This document shows, piece by piece, positions 46,149-59,467 of a stretch of DNA of 64,000 nt (position 1 is the first letter of the stretch; every line of letters begins with the position of its first letter). The DNA comes from Pseudomonadota bacterium (lineage in GTDB: Bacteria > Pseudomonadota > Gammaproteobacteria > Xanthomonadales > Xanthomonadaceae). The notes beneath the pieces were generated by a model, which saw only the letters and a program-made list of their open reading frames with translations, searched no databases and was not told where the DNA came from. A program made the translations under genes and the position numbers. Location: assembly GCA_018242485.1 (NCBI GenBank), contig JAFEBV010000027.1, positions 1-64,000 on the forward strand. Direction: 5' to 3'.

Positions 46149-46901
46149 TCAACGGTAGTATCCGCCGATCGAGAAATCCGCTCGGCAACCACCGGAAACC
46201 CAGATGCCGCGGCGATCCCAGCCCCAGTTCTGGCCTTCGTAACACGGCGTGTTCGACAATTGCCGGCGCAGTTGCACGCCGCCGCGGGTGTAGGCGCCGC
46301 AGCGCGCCGTGCGCCCATCGTTGGACTCGCAGCGCACCACCTGCGCGGGGTAGAACATCGACGGCGGCAACGGTTGGTAACCCGAACCCCAACCGCCGCC
46401 AACCATGAATTCCGCCTGGCAGCCATCGTCCACCCAGATGCCGCCGCGATCCACGCCCCAACTGCGGCCACGCACGCAGGAGCTGGAGGAAGTCTGACGA
46501 TACAGGCTCACGCCGCCGCGGGTGTCGATCGGGCAGTACTGCTGCTGGTAGCCGCTGGACTTGCACGCCACGATCTGCCCGCCATTGCCTTGATTCGGCG
46601 GATAGCGTGGCGGTCGCCCACGGCCGACGACCTGGAACTCGCCCTTGCAGCCCTGCGTGACCCACACGCCGCGACCGTCGTAGCCCCAGGTGCTGCCTTC
46701 CACGCAAGCCGAATCGGACATCTGCCGACGCAGCACCACGCCGTGGCGGGTGTCGGCCGCACAATAATTCTGCCGATACCCGCTGGATGCGCAGACGAAC
46801 ACATCGCCCGGACGCCAATACTGCTGCGCCTGCACCGGCATCGCGATCGATGCCACGGCGACGAGTGAAACCACGAACAGCATGCGATTGACGATGGACA
46901 T
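46149..46901 (-). CDS. DUF3011 domain protein with three repeats
   Basis: An exported 250-residue protein with a signal peptide (to about AQAQ near 26) and three copies of a DUF3011 repeat of about 60 residues, each of the form VxCxSxGYxxxYC, then GGVxLxRQxSxxxCxxGxxWGxDxxGIWVxxGC. The six conserved cysteines per pair of repeats suggest disulfides in the periplasm or outside. The function is unknown. Start ATG 46901 follows the strong GCAGGAGGAAACC, rather than the upstream ATG at 46919. It ends 35 bases before mtnA's start and is on the same strand. Confidence 0.9.
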   Translation of the reverse strand: MSIVNRMLFVVSLVAVASIAMPVQAQQYWRPGDVFVCASSGYRQNYCAADTRHGVVLRRQMSDSACVEGSTWGYDGRGVWVTQGCKGEFQVVGRGRPPRYPPNQGNGGQIVACKSSGYQQQYCPIDTRGGVSLYRQTSSSSCVRGRSWGVDRGGIWVDDGCQAEFMVGGGWGSGYQPLPPSMFYPAQVVRCESNDGRTARCGAYTRGGVQLRRQLSNTPCYEGQNWGWDRRGIWVSGGCRADFSIGGYYR

Positions 46902-47017
46902 GACGGTTTCCTCCTGCATGGCTCTGTCGATCGACCCATTGCACCCGACTATAGGGCGGTGTGGTCACCATGACAACGCACCAGCAGCGCGTGGGCGGTC
47001 AGCACCATGACTGCCGT

Positions 47018-50513
<3,496 letters not shown>

Positions 50514-50553
50514 CTCCCGTTTGGGCAGGAACGTTCGCGTCACTGCGCGACGA

Positions 50554-51345
50554 TCAACGAGCGGGTCGAATCACCTGCTGCTCGCGCCGCCGGTCGTAGG
50601 CGCGCATCTCGTCGCGGATGTGGGCGATGCGCTGGCGGCCAAGCGCGTTGCGCTCCTCGTCCAGCACCAGCGCGTCGAGCAGTTCGGCCATGCGTTGTGC
50701 CGTCGGCAGCATCGCGTCCCAGGCGTCGAGAGCGCTCAGCGGCCGCGGCGCGGGCAAGGTCAGGAAAAAACTGATTCCCGGCGTGCGCAATTCATGCAGG
50801 CGGGTGAGGTCGAAATTGCCCGGCTTGATCATATTGGCGACGCTGAACACCGGGCCGGCCTCGGGCTTGCCATCGACGAGGCGGTGATAGATGCTCATGT
50901 GACCGTGCACGAGGCCGGCTTTCTCGGCAGCGACCACCAGATCCGCGCCGGTGAGCATGCGCCCGGCGCGCGCGGCGACGAACAGGGTGACGATGCGATC
51001 GAAGGCTTCATCCTGACGGATGCCGAGGTGGGGATGGCTGCCGCGTGGCGATCGCATCGCGGCTGTCGTGGATGACTCGCCGTTCTCGCCATCGCTCGCC
51101 GCGTCGGCTGACGGCGCAGTCTTGGCAGTTATCTGACCGCCGGCATCCGTTGCGCGATCTTCCTTCAGGCTGCGCTCGATTTCCTCGCCCAAAGTCGGTT
51201 CGGAACGCGCCCCATCCGATGCTTCGGTACGGGCGGCCACACGCCGCCCCTGTTTTGGTTTGCCGGGTCGGAAGAACCAGATCAGGGCGATCAGCAGCAG
51301 GCACGCGCCCGCGATGATGATGCGCACCAGATTGACATCGCTCAT
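50554..51345 (-). CDS. zipA: Cell division protein ZipA
   Basis: ZipA anchors FtsZ to the inner membrane at the division site. The 263-residue protein has an N-terminal membrane helix (LVRIIIAGACLLLIALIWFF, about 6-25), a charged and disordered linker (about 30-110) and a C-terminal FtsZ-binding domain with SIYHRLVDGKPEAGPVFSVA, IKPGNFDL and GISFFLTLP. The gene lies 88 bases after smc and before ligA, a conserved gammaproteobacterial order. Confidence 0.95.
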   Translation of the reverse strand: MSDVNLVRIIIAGACLLLIALIWFFRPGKPKQGRRVAARTEASDGARSEPTLGEEIERSLKEDRATDAGGQITAKTAPSADAASDGENGESSTTAAMRSPRGSHPHLGIRQDEAFDRIVTLFVAARAGRMLTGADLVVAAEKAGLVHGHMSIYHRLVDGKPEAGPVFSVANMIKPGNFDLTRLHELRTPGISFFLTLPAPRPLSALDAWDAMLPTAQRMAELLDALVLDEERNALGRQRIAHIRDEMRAYDRRREQQVIRPAR

Positions 51346-51433
51346 GCCCTGCTCCGTCCTTCATCGACCAGCAACCCGCTCAGGATAGCCCGAATCGACC
51401 CTGTCGATCCGCATGCAGGCGCGCAGGGTTGAT

Positions 51434-54400
51434 TCACGCCACGCCCGCCAGCCGCGCCGCTTCGGCCAGATCCACCGACACCAGTCGCGACACGCCCGGC
51501 TCGCGCATGGTCACGCCGGACAGCTGCTGCGCGGCCTGCATGGTGCCCTTGTTGTGGGTGACGAACAGGAACTGCACCTTGGCCGACATCTCCTTGACCA
51601 TGTTGCAGAAGCGCTCGACGTTGGCCTCGTCCAGCGGCGCGTCCACCTCGTCGAGCAGGCAGAACGGCGCCGGATTGAGCTGGAAGATCGCGAACACCAG
51701 CGCCACCGCGGTCATCGCCTTCTCGCCGCCGGACAGCAGCGAGATATGCGCCACGCGCTTGCCCGGCGGGCGCGCCATCAGGGTCACGCCGGTGTCGAGC
51801 AGGTCTTCGCCGGTCAATTCCAGATAGGCGTGGCCGCCGCCGAACAGGCGCGGGTAGAGTTCCTGCACGCCGGTGTTGACGCGGTCGAAGGTGTCCTTGA
51901 AACGGCCGCGGGTTTCACGGTCGATCTTGCGGATCGCCCCTTCGAGGGTTTCCAGCGCGTTCACCAGATCCTCGTTCTGCGCATCGAGGTATTGCTTGCG
52001 CTCGGACTGCTCGCCGTATTCGGCGATCGCCGCGAGGTTGACCGGCTCCAGCCGCCTGATGCGCGCGTCGAGGTCGGTCAGCGCCTTCTGTGCGGCGTCC
52101 GCGCTGGCGTCCTCGGGGAGTGCGTCGATCACCGCCTGCAACTCGAACTGTGCCTCGACGATGGCCTGTTCGTGCTGCCCGGCCTGCATCGCCAGCATCT
52201 GTTCGTCGAGCTGGCGGCGGGCGATCACCTCGCGTTGCGCGACCGCCTGCGCATCGCGCTGCTGGCGGGTGTGTTCGAGCGCGCGCATGTGCGCGTCGAT
52301 TTCTTCCAGCGCGCTGCGCGCGGCCGCCAAGTCCTTCTCGACCAGCACGCGCTGCTCCAGACAGGATTGTCGAGTGGCTTCCAGTTCGCGCACCGGGGCG
52401 TCGCCTGCGGTCAGTTGCGCGGCCAGTTCCTGTTCGCGCGCAAGCAGTTGCGTGCGCTGGCCGTGCATGCGCGCCAGCCCCTGTTCCAGCGCGCTCACCC
52501 GCGCCCGTTGCGATTCCAGCGACAGCGCGTTGCGGTGCGCGACCTCGCGGGCATCGCTTGCCGCCTGTCGCACGCTTTCCAGGCGTTGCGCATGCTCGCG
52601 GCGTTCGCCATTGAGCTGTTGGCGCAGGGCTTCGTGGCGGCCCATCGCCGCGACCGCTTCCTCCAGCCGCGCGCGCGCCTGACTGGCATCGGCATGGGCT
52701 TGCTGCAAGCCCTGCCCGATCTGACCCAGATCGAGCTCGAGCTGGCGCGAACGCGCACTGGCCGAATCCAGCCGGCCTTGCTGGCTCTGCAACTGCCCGG
52801 CCAGCTCGGCGACGCTGCGATGGGCCAGATACAGGGCGCGCTGCGCGTCCTCGCGACGCTGCTCTGCTTCGAGCAGGAGCGAGCGCGAGTTCGCCTGCGC
52901 CGCGACCAGCTCCGCTTCGCGTCGCGTCAATGCGGAAATCTCGGCGCGCAAGTGCTGGATCTGCCGCTCGCGCAACAAGCTGCCATGCTGGGCCTCGCCG
53001 CTGCGCAGCACGCGCGCCCAGCCGGCACCGATCCACTCGCCGGCGCGGGTGACGATGGCCTCGCCCTCGGCGAGCGTCGGCAGCAGGTCTTGCGCGGCGG
53101 CGACATCCTGCGCGCAACGCACGCGGGCGAGGATGCGTCGCGCTGCCAGCGGCCCTTCCACCTGCGCGGCCAGCGAATCGGTCGGCACATCCAGCGCGCC
53201 ATCGGCGGCATCCATCAACGCGATGCGACCGTCGGCCAACTGCGCCAGCGCCGGCAGATGCGTATCGATGCCATCGACGGTCACCGCTTCCAGCAACCGC
53301 GCGAGCACGGTTTCGACCGCGACCTCCCAACCGGCGGCCACGCGCAGGCGTTCGCCCAGTCGTGCCGCGCCTTCCAGCCCCTGCGCCTTCAACCACGCGC
53401 GACCGGCCCCGGATTCCTGCCCGAGCGCGGCATGCTGCAAGGTTTCCAGCGATCCGAGCTGGCCGCGCGCGGACTGCACCAGCTGGCGCACGCCGGCCAG
53501 ATCGGACTGCATCTGCCGCTCGGCGGATTGCAGGTCGGCGAGCGCCTGCTTACGCGCTTCCAGTTCGGCGTTGTGCGCGTCGATCTGCGCGCGCTGCGCG
53601 TCGTGGGCGCTGCGCGTGGTCTCCAGCGTGGCGGCGAGCGCGTTCAGATCGAGCCCGGCGCGCTCCTCACTGGCGCGGTCGCGGCGGCGCGCGGCATCGA
53701 GCATCTGCCGATCGAGCAGGTCGATGCGCGTGCGCTCCACGTCGGCGCCGCGTGCGGCTTCGGCCTGCGCCTTGGCGCACGCGTCCCAACGGTGTTGCCA
53801 ATCGCCCAATATCGCTTCGGCCGCGCGCAGGGCATCCTGCTGGGCGGCATCCTCGCGCTTGAGTTCGGCCAGCGCGGGTTCGGCGGCGGCGATGGCAGCG
53901 TGCAGTTCGGACAACTGCGTGGCATCGCCGTCGATCAGGTCGGTGGTTTCCTGCAACGCGGCCCGCGCAAGCTGATGGGCTTCGTGCATGCGTCGCAGGG
54001 TGTCGCGCTGGTGCTGGATCTGCTGCTCGATGCGCGAAATCTCGCCGCCGACCCGGTACACCGCCGCCTGCGCCTGATTCAGCGACTCGCCGGCCTGTGC
54101 GTGCCGGCCGCGCCCAGATTCGATCTGCGCCTCGGCCTGCCTTTGCTCGGCGAGCAGGGACTGCAAGCGCGTGTCCTCGCGCGCCAGCTCGGTACGCAGG
54201 CGCGCCAGCTCGGCATCCAGATGCCGCCATTGCAGCGCATGCCACTGCGCCTGCCGCTCGCGCTGGTCGGCCTTGAGCTGCTGGTACTGCTCGGCCTGTC
54301 GCGCCTGCTTCTTGAGGTGTTCGAGCTGCTTGCCGACTTCCTCGCGCAGATCCTTCAGGCGCTCGAGATTCTCGCGGGTCTGGCGGATGCGCGACTCGGT

Positions 54401-54937
54401 TTCCTTGCGACGCTCCTTGTACTTGGAGATGCCGGCGGCCTCTTCCAGATACACGCGCAGTTCTTCCGGCCGCGCTTCGATGATCTGCGAGATCGTGCCC
54501 TGCTCGATGATCGAATAGCTGCGCGGACCCAGACCCGTTCCGAGAAAAAGATCGGTGATGTCGCGGCGGCGGCAGCGCGTGCCGTTGAGGTAATAGGTGC
54601 TGATCGAATCGCGGGTGACCGTGCGCTTGACCGAGATTTCGTTGAAGCGCGCGAACTCGCCGCCGACCGCGCCGTCGGCGTTGTCGAACAGCAACTCCAC
54701 GGTGGCCTGGCTGACCGGCTTGCGCGCCGAGGAGCCAGCGAAGATCACGTCGGTGAGATTGTCGCCACGCAAGCGGCTGGCCGAACTTTCGCCCATCACC
54801 CAGCGCACCGCGTCGATGATGTTGGACTTGCCGCAACCGTTGGGCCCGACCACGCCGGTGAGATTGCCCGGCAGGTGCAGGGTGGTGGGATCGACGAAGG
54901 ACTTGAAGCCGGAGAGCTTGATCGTGGACAGGCGCAT
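51434..54937 (-). CDS. smc: Chromosome segregation protein SMC
   Basis: SMC is the ATPase of the condensin-like complex that organises the chromosome. The 1167-residue protein starts MRLSTIKLSGFKSF, with Walker A GPNGCGKSN at 31-39. Two long coiled-coil arms flank a hinge near 500-680, and the C-terminal head has LLSGGEKAMTAVAL and CLLDEVDAPLD. The start gives the typical length; the reading frame is open far upstream but without family similarity. No scpA or scpB is nearby. Confidence 0.97.
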   Translation of the reverse strand: MRLSTIKLSGFKSFVDPTTLHLPGNLTGVVGPNGCGKSNIIDAVRWVMGESSASRLRGDNLTDVIFAGSSARKPVSQATVELLFDNADGAVGGEFARFNEISVKRTVTRDSISTYYLNGTRCRRRDITDLFLGTGLGPRSYSIIEQGTISQIIEARPEELRVYLEEAAGISKYKERRKETESRIRQTRENLERLKDLREEVGKQLEHLKKQARQAEQYQQLKADQRERQAQWHALQWRHLDAELARLRTELAREDTRLQSLLAEQRQAEAQIESGRGRHAQAGESLNQAQAAVYRVGGEISRIEQQIQHQRDTLRRMHEAHQLARAALQETTDLIDGDATQLSELHAAIAAAEPALAELKREDAAQQDALRAAEAILGDWQHRWDACAKAQAEAARGADVERTRIDLLDRQMLDAARRRDRASEERAGLDLNALAATLETTRSAHDAQRAQIDAHNAELEARKQALADLQSAERQMQSDLAGVRQLVQSARGQLGSLETLQHAALGQESGAGRAWLKAQGLEGAARLGERLRVAAGWEVAVETVLARLLEAVTVDGIDTHLPALAQLADGRIALMDAADGALDVPTDSLAAQVEGPLAARRILARVRCAQDVAAAQDLLPTLAEGEAIVTRAGEWIGAGWARVLRSGEAQHGSLLRERQIQHLRAEISALTRREAELVAAQANSRSLLLEAEQRREDAQRALYLAHRSVAELAGQLQSQQGRLDSASARSRQLELDLGQIGQGLQQAHADASQARARLEEAVAAMGRHEALRQQLNGERREHAQRLESVRQAASDAREVAHRNALSLESQRARVSALEQGLARMHGQRTQLLAREQELAAQLTAGDAPVRELEATRQSCLEQRVLVEKDLAAARSALEEIDAHMRALEHTRQQRDAQAVAQREVIARRQLDEQMLAMQAGQHEQAIVEAQFELQAVIDALPEDASADAAQKALTDLDARIRRLEPVNLAAIAEYGEQSERKQYLDAQNEDLVNALETLEGAIRKIDRETRGRFKDTFDRVNTGVQELYPRLFGGGHAYLELTGEDLLDTGVTLMARPPGKRVAHISLLSGGEKAMTAVALVFAIFQLNPAPFCLLDEVDAPLDEANVERFCNMVKEMSAKVQFLFVTHNKGTMQAAQQLSGVTMREPGVSRLVSVDLAEAARLAGVA

Positions 54938-55191
54938 GGACACCGCGCGACGGGGCATAGAGACGGAACGGGGATGCCGGCCGGAACGAGACAGTCGGCG
55001 CCGCTCCGGCCGGCGCGCGGAGTATACCAGCGCAGGCCGATCCGACCCGGACTGGACATCGGTGCCGCCATCGCCGCCATTACAGCATTGCGATGGCACA
55101 TGACCTGCATCAACACGCCGGGCGCGTGTTTGGCTACAGTGCCGCCCGGGGAACCGCCACACGCCTTCTTCATCCAAACTCAGGGGTCTTC

Positions 55192-56463
55192 ATGCGCACC
55201 ACTCTCGTCGCTGCCGCGATCGCGCTGGCGCTCGGCCTGCATCCGTCCGCCGCCACCGCTGCGTCGTCCACCCACCGCCATCATGCCGTCCGCAAAACGG
55301 CTCCCGCACCGAACGTGCAGGAGGAATTGGCCGCGCGCGACCGCGAAATCGCCGCGCTCAAGACCGCCGTCGCGCAGTTGCAGACGCAGGTGGCCGGCTT
55401 GCAGCAACAGCAGACCGCGCAGGCCGATGCCACCACGCAGACACGACAGGACGTGCAGGCCCTGCAAGCCAGCACGACGACCACGACGACGAAAACCGAC
55501 AAGCTGGAGAAAGTGGTCGACGACACCACCGTCAGCGGGCGCATGTTCGTGGATCTGAGCGACCTCGCGCAGACCCACAACGGCGTGCGCACGCCCGCCG
55601 ACGGCTATGGACTGGACATCAAGCGCGGCTACCTCACCGTCAACCATCGCTTCGACGACATCTGGTCGGCGACGCTCACTACCGACTTCAACTACGTGGC
55701 CGCCAACGGGCAGACGCAGTTGTTCATGAAGAATCTGTACCTGCAGGGCAAGTTCAGCAACGCCTTCGTGTTCCGCGCCGGCGAGATCCCGATGGCGTGG
55801 ACGCCGTACGTGGAAAACTTCTACGGTTACCGTTACGTCGAGAACACCCTCACCGACCGCGCCAAGGTCGCCAACACCGCCGACTGGGGACTAGGCGCCA
55901 GCGGCCAGTTCGGCGATGGCCGATTCGACTACGCCGGGGTGGTGGTGAACGGTGCCGGCTTCAGGAATCCCACCCGCAGCAGCCGGATGGATTTCGAAGG
56001 CCGTCTCGCCTACTCGCCGATCGACGGGCTGGGCATCGCCGTGGGCGGTTATTCGGGCACGCTGGGCAAGGACACCGCGACCACCAACGCCATCCACACC
56101 GCCACCCGCGGCGACGTGATGGTCGCCTGGGCGCGCGGCAACAACCGCATCGGCGCGGAGTATTTCAGCGCCAGCAACTGGAACACCGTGCTCTCGCCGC
56201 TGCGCGACAAGGCCAGCGGCTATTCGCTGTGGGGCAGTTTCGGTTTCAACACGGCGTGGTCGGTGTTCGCCCGCTTCGATCGGGTGGATCCGAGCAAGTA
56301 CCTCAACCCCAGCCTGCGCGACCGTTATTACAACCTCGGCCTGCAATGGGACGTGCGCAAGGGCATCAAACTGGCGCTGGTGTACAAGAACGACGACCTG
56401 CGCGATCTCGTCAACCGCATGCAGACGCAGGAGTTCGGCCTGTTCGGCGACATCGCGTTCTGA
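55192..56463 (+). CDS. Outer membrane porin with N-terminal coiled coil
   Basis: A 423-residue exported protein with a signal peptide (to about TAA near 24), a coiled coil rich in Gln/Ala (about 45-85; VAQLQTQVAGLQQQ), a Thr-rich stretch and a beta-barrel part with aromatic-alternating strands (VSGRMFVDLSDLAQ, GYLTVNHRFDDIWSATLTTDF, GLFGDIAF end). It resembles phosphate-selective-type or Xanthomonas porins, but the substrate is unknown. ATG 55192 follows AGGGGTCTTC. It is divergent from smc. Confidence 0.85.
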   Translation: MRTTLVAAAIALALGLHPSAATAASSTHRHHAVRKTAPAPNVQEELAARDREIAALKTAVAQLQTQVAGLQQQQTAQADATTQTRQDVQALQASTTTTTTKTDKLEKVVDDTTVSGRMFVDLSDLAQTHNGVRTPADGYGLDIKRGYLTVNHRFDDIWSATLTTDFNYVAANGQTQLFMKNLYLQGKFSNAFVFRAGEIPMAWTPYVENFYGYRYVENTLTDRAKVANTADWGLGASGQFGDGRFDYAGVVVNGAGFRNPTRSSRMDFEGRLAYSPIDGLGIAVGGYSGTLGKDTATTNAIHTATRGDVMVAWARGNNRIGAEYFSASNWNTVLSPLRDKASGYSLWGSFGFNTAWSVFARFDRVDPSKYLNPSLRDRYYNLGLQWDVRKGIKLALVYKNDDLRDLVNRMQTQEFGLFGDIAF

Positions 56464-56489
56464 CGACGGACGCGGGCACGACGATGCAA

Positions 56490-56512
56490 CGGCGGGCTAC
56501 CTTGGCCCGCCG
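56490..56512. terminator. Bidirectional hairpin between porin and galU
   Basis: CGGCGGGC and GCCCGCCG form a perfect 8-bp GC stem with a 7-base loop (TACCTTG) 27 bases after the porin stop and 33 bases after the galU stop on the other strand. It lacks a U-tract, but its position between convergent genes fits a shared terminator. Confidence 0.6.
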
Positions 56513-56544
56513 CTCCCGTCTGCAACGCAACGACCGTCGAAAGA

Positions 56545-57471
56545 TCAGGTCGAATCGGCCACGCCCAGTTCGGCCAGCGCGCGGGCCATCGCATCGCGCG
56601 CCTGCTCGCTGATCGCCTCGTGGTCGAGGGCGAAGCGGATCGTCGCCTCGACCAAGCCGATATGGGTGCCGCAGTCGAAGCGCGTGCCCTGGAAACGATA
56701 GGCTTCGACGGGTTGCTCGCCGAGCAGGGCGGCGATCGCATCGGTGAGTTGAATCTCGCCGCCCTTGCCGGGCGCGGTACGTTCGAGCAGTTCGAAAATC
56801 CGCGCATCGAGGATGTAGCGGCCGACCACCGCCAGCGTGCTGGGCGCGATCGCCGGATCGGGTTTTTCGACGATGCCGCGGATGCGTCCGTGACGGCCGT
56901 CGAAGGTGTCGGTGGCAACGATGCCGTAGCTTCCGGTCTGTTCGCGCGGCACCGGCTGCACCGCGATCACGCTGCTGCGCCGGGCCTGCGCCAGATCGGC
57001 CATCTGCGCCAACGCGCCGGGGCCGCCGCGATTCCAGATCAGGTCGTCCGGCAGCAGCACTGCGAAGGGCTCGTCGCCGATCACGGGTTGGGCGCACAGC
57101 ACCGCGTGACCGAGCCCGCGCGCTTCGGGTTGGGTCACGAACACCGCGCGCACCCCGTCGGGCAGCACCTCGCGCACCCGTTGCAGCAGGTCGAGCTTGC
57201 CGCCGGCCTCCAGCCGTTGTTCGAGTTCGTAAGCCTTGTCGAAGTAATCGGCGACCGCATGCTTGTAGCGGTTGGTGACGAACACCAGGGTGTCGCAACC
57301 AGCGGCGATGGCCTCGTCCACCGCGTACTGGATCAACGGCCGATCCACGATCGGCAGCATCTCCTTGGGCACGGTCTTGGTGGCCGGCAGGAAGCGCGTG
57401 CCCAGGCCTGCAACAGGAAAGACCGCCTTGCGGATACGCGGCGCGCGGTGCATGGAAGACGTTGCATTCAT
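56545..57471 (-). CDS. galU: UTP-glucose-1-phosphate uridylyltransferase
   Basis: GalU makes UDP-glucose for cell-surface polysaccharides. The 308-residue protein has the nucleotide-binding GLGTRFLPATKTVPKEMLPI (22-41), LPDDLIW, GIVEKPDP and FDCGTHIGLVEA. The start ATG 57471 follows AGGAGCC and overlaps the stop of an upstream epimerase remnant by ATGA. The normal Xanthomonas order has a complete CapD/WbpM-type epimerase gene there. Confidence 0.96.
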   Translation of the reverse strand: MNATSSMHRAPRIRKAVFPVAGLGTRFLPATKTVPKEMLPIVDRPLIQYAVDEAIAAGCDTLVFVTNRYKHAVADYFDKAYELEQRLEAGGKLDLLQRVREVLPDGVRAVFVTQPEARGLGHAVLCAQPVIGDEPFAVLLPDDLIWNRGGPGALAQMADLAQARRSSVIAVQPVPREQTGSYGIVATDTFDGRHGRIRGIVEKPDPAIAPSTLAVVGRYILDARIFELLERTAPGKGGEIQLTDAIAALLGEQPVEAYRFQGTRFDCGTHIGLVEATIRFALDHEAISEQARDAMARALAELGVADST

Positions 57472-57782
57472 CGGGCGTGGCTCCTGCGATCGACCGGCAG
57501 CGCGGCGACCTGCGCGCCTTCGGTGGGGACGTATTCGGGAACGGCATCGCGCAGCATCCGCCGCAGGCGCGATTCGTCGACATCGCAAACGGCAACCCGC
57601 AACTCGGCAAGCAGATGCTCCACTGCCGTACCATCGACCGGGTGCGTGCGCACCTTGAAGATCGTCGGCTGTGCGGCCAACCCCCGATTCTCCTCGTCGG
57701 CATGGTACAGGCACACATGCAGTTTTTCGCCAAGGTGCAGGCCGGAATTGGCGATCTGCACAGCACGGCCCGGCGCCTGCAA
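57468..57782 (-). pseudogene. C-terminal remnant of CapD/WbpM-type NDP-sugar epimerase
   Basis: About 104 codons encode AVQIANSGLHLGEKLH, then HPVDGTAVEHLLAEL and MLRDAVPEYVPTEG. This follows the C-terminal end of CapD/WbpM polysaccharide epimerases/dehydratases (GLRPGEKLHE ... LVPEYVP). The Rossmann fold and catalytic part are absent: only about 160 bases separate this fragment from the lapB stop upstream. The stop still overlaps the galU start by ATGA, as in an intact operon. The open frame continues to 57896 but that part has no similarity. It is read as a deletion remnant of the ancestral gene. Confidence 0.75.
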
Positions 57783-57944
57783 ATTCGATCCTCGGCGCCA
57801 GACTGGCGACGGCGAGTCCAAAGAACCATCATGACACGTGCGCATTCGCAACCATCCGCGCTTCGAGTCGCTCACAACGCCTACGGGAATCGGCAACCCG
57901 CCGATGCGAGGATGCTGGCGGACGCTAGCACGAACCCCATCGGC

Positions 57945-59123
57945 TCATTCGCCCAGCAAGTTGTACTGAGGTTTGATCGTGCCCCAGTTTTTGCAGCTCG
58001 GGCATTGCCAGTGGTGGGCGCGTGCGCGAAAACCGCAGCGGCTACAGCGGAAGGCCGGTGAACTGAGCAACAACTGATCGCTGATCTGCTTGAGCGTGGC
58101 CAGCGTCGCCGTTGCCTCGGCGGGATCGTCGAGGCTCAGGTCGATCATCGCCGCCTGCCCGCGGATCGAAGGCCGCTGCCGCACTTGGCGGGAGACGAAA
58201 CGGCGCGCGGCCTCCACGCCTTCCTCGTCGCGCACGATCCGGCTGAGTGCGAGCACCGGCGAGAAGCCCGGATAACGTTCCACCATCTCGGCCAAAAAAG
58301 CGCGCGCACGCCCGCTGTCGTGGCCGCGTTGATAGGCATCCAGCAGCGGTTTGAGCACCGCCGGCAGGTAGTCGATGTCCTGCCGCGGCACGCGCTCAAA
58401 GGCGCGGATCGCCGCCGCATCGTTGCCGGCAGCAATTTCCAATTGACCTTCGAGGATACCGGCGCGGGTGCTGTGCGGATCGGCCGCATAGGCATCGGCG
58501 ATGCGCGCGCGCGCCGTCTCGGTATCGCCCTGCATGCGCGCCTGTTCGGCCAGTTCGCACTGGAACTGCGCGATCAACGGGCCCATCGGCTCGTCGGTCG
58601 CCTTCTCGTAGCTGCGCGCGTGGGCGATCGCCTTGTCCCAATCGCGTTCGGACTGGTAAATGGAAATGAGATGACGCAGCGCCTGCGGCACCGACACGTC
58701 GGCCTGCACGAGATCGGTGAACAGGGTTTCGGCACGATCCAGCAGGCCGGCGCGCATGTAGTCCTCGCCCAGTTCGAGCATCGCGTACTTGCGTTGTTCA
58801 TCGCTCAACCCGCTGCGTGCGATCAGCCCCTGATGCAGGCGGATCGCGCGGTCGACTTCACCGCGCCGACGGAACAGGTAGCCGAGCGAGAACTGCGTTT
58901 CGACGGTGTCCTTCTCGGCTTCGGCCAATTGCAGGAACAACTCGATGGCCTTGTCGGGCTGCTCGTTGAGCAGGTAATTCAGACCACGGAAATACGTGCT
59001 GGACAGCCGCCGCATGCGCCGCCCGCTCTGTACCGCGCCGCCGCGCCGGCCCGCGTACCAGCCGCTCAATGCGGCGATCGGCAGCAGCGCGATCAGCAGG
59101 TATTGGAAGAAATTCGGCGACAT
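57945..59123 (-). CDS. lapB: Lipopolysaccharide assembly protein LapB
   Basis: LapB (YciM) is an inner-membrane TPR protein that tunes LPS synthesis through FtsH-driven LpxC turnover. The 392-residue protein has an N-terminal membrane helix (FFQYLLIALLPIAALSGWY), about nine TPR-like helix pairs and a C-terminal rubredoxin-type zinc module (CSRCGF and CPSCKNWGTI). ATG 59123 gives the family start; the frame is open further upstream. lapA lies 30 bases upstream on the same strand. Confidence 0.95.
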   Translation of the reverse strand: MSPNFFQYLLIALLPIAALSGWYAGRRGGAVQSGRRMRRLSSTYFRGLNYLLNEQPDKAIELFLQLAEAEKDTVETQFSLGYLFRRRGEVDRAIRLHQGLIARSGLSDEQRKYAMLELGEDYMRAGLLDRAETLFTDLVQADVSVPQALRHLISIYQSERDWDKAIAHARSYEKATDEPMGPLIAQFQCELAEQARMQGDTETARARIADAYAADPHSTRAGILEGQLEIAAGNDAAAIRAFERVPRQDIDYLPAVLKPLLDAYQRGHDSGRARAFLAEMVERYPGFSPVLALSRIVRDEEGVEAARRFVSRQVRQRPSIRGQAAMIDLSLDDPAEATATLATLKQISDQLLLSSPAFRCSRCGFRARAHHWQCPSCKNWGTIKPQYNLLGE

Positions 59124-59152
59124 GCTCGTGGATGTGCGGCGACCGCCTGCGC

Positions 59153-59404
59153 TCAGGCCGCCGCTGCGCTGGCCAACTTGCGCACACGCCTGCGCAATGG
59201 CCAGACGATACCGATCGTCACTGCGGCTCCGCCCAATGCGGCACCAAGAAACAAGGCGAACAACAACGCCACGCCAAGGCTGGCATGGGCGATGAACAAC
59301 TGGAAATCGATGACAACCGATTGCGGGTTGAAGGCGCCGAACAGGATGCCGGCGGCCACGAACACCACGGCCGTGAGCGTTTGTAGCCAGACTCGCATGG
59401 TCAT
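59153..59404 (-). CDS. lapA: LapA domain membrane protein
   Basis: This 83-residue protein has two hydrophobic helices around the motif FNPQSVVIDFQLF, the LapA (DUF1049) layout. LapA partners LapB in regulating LPS assembly. The ATG at 59404 is the longer start; ATG 59398 is also possible. It sits between ihfB and lapB on the same strand, as in related genomes. Confidence 0.92.
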   Translation of the reverse strand: MTMRVWLQTLTAVVFVAAGILFGAFNPQSVVIDFQLFIAHASLGVALLFALFLGAALGGAAVTIGIVWPLRRRVRKLASAAAA

Positions 59405-59467
59405 GCCTCGTCGCGTTGTCGGGCAAGCTTGGCGCAGGCGCGCGCAACGGTCAACGCAGGCTCGCGT

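Noticed and set aside
51413..55558. A 1381-codon plus-strand open frame across smc
   Set aside because: It is the antisense shadow of smc with low-complexity composition. smc itself has full family motifs.
57783..57896. The N-terminal part of the epimerase-remnant frame as a real gene start
   Set aside because: The residues before AVQIANSG have no similarity to the epimerase and no Shine-Dalgarno is visible.
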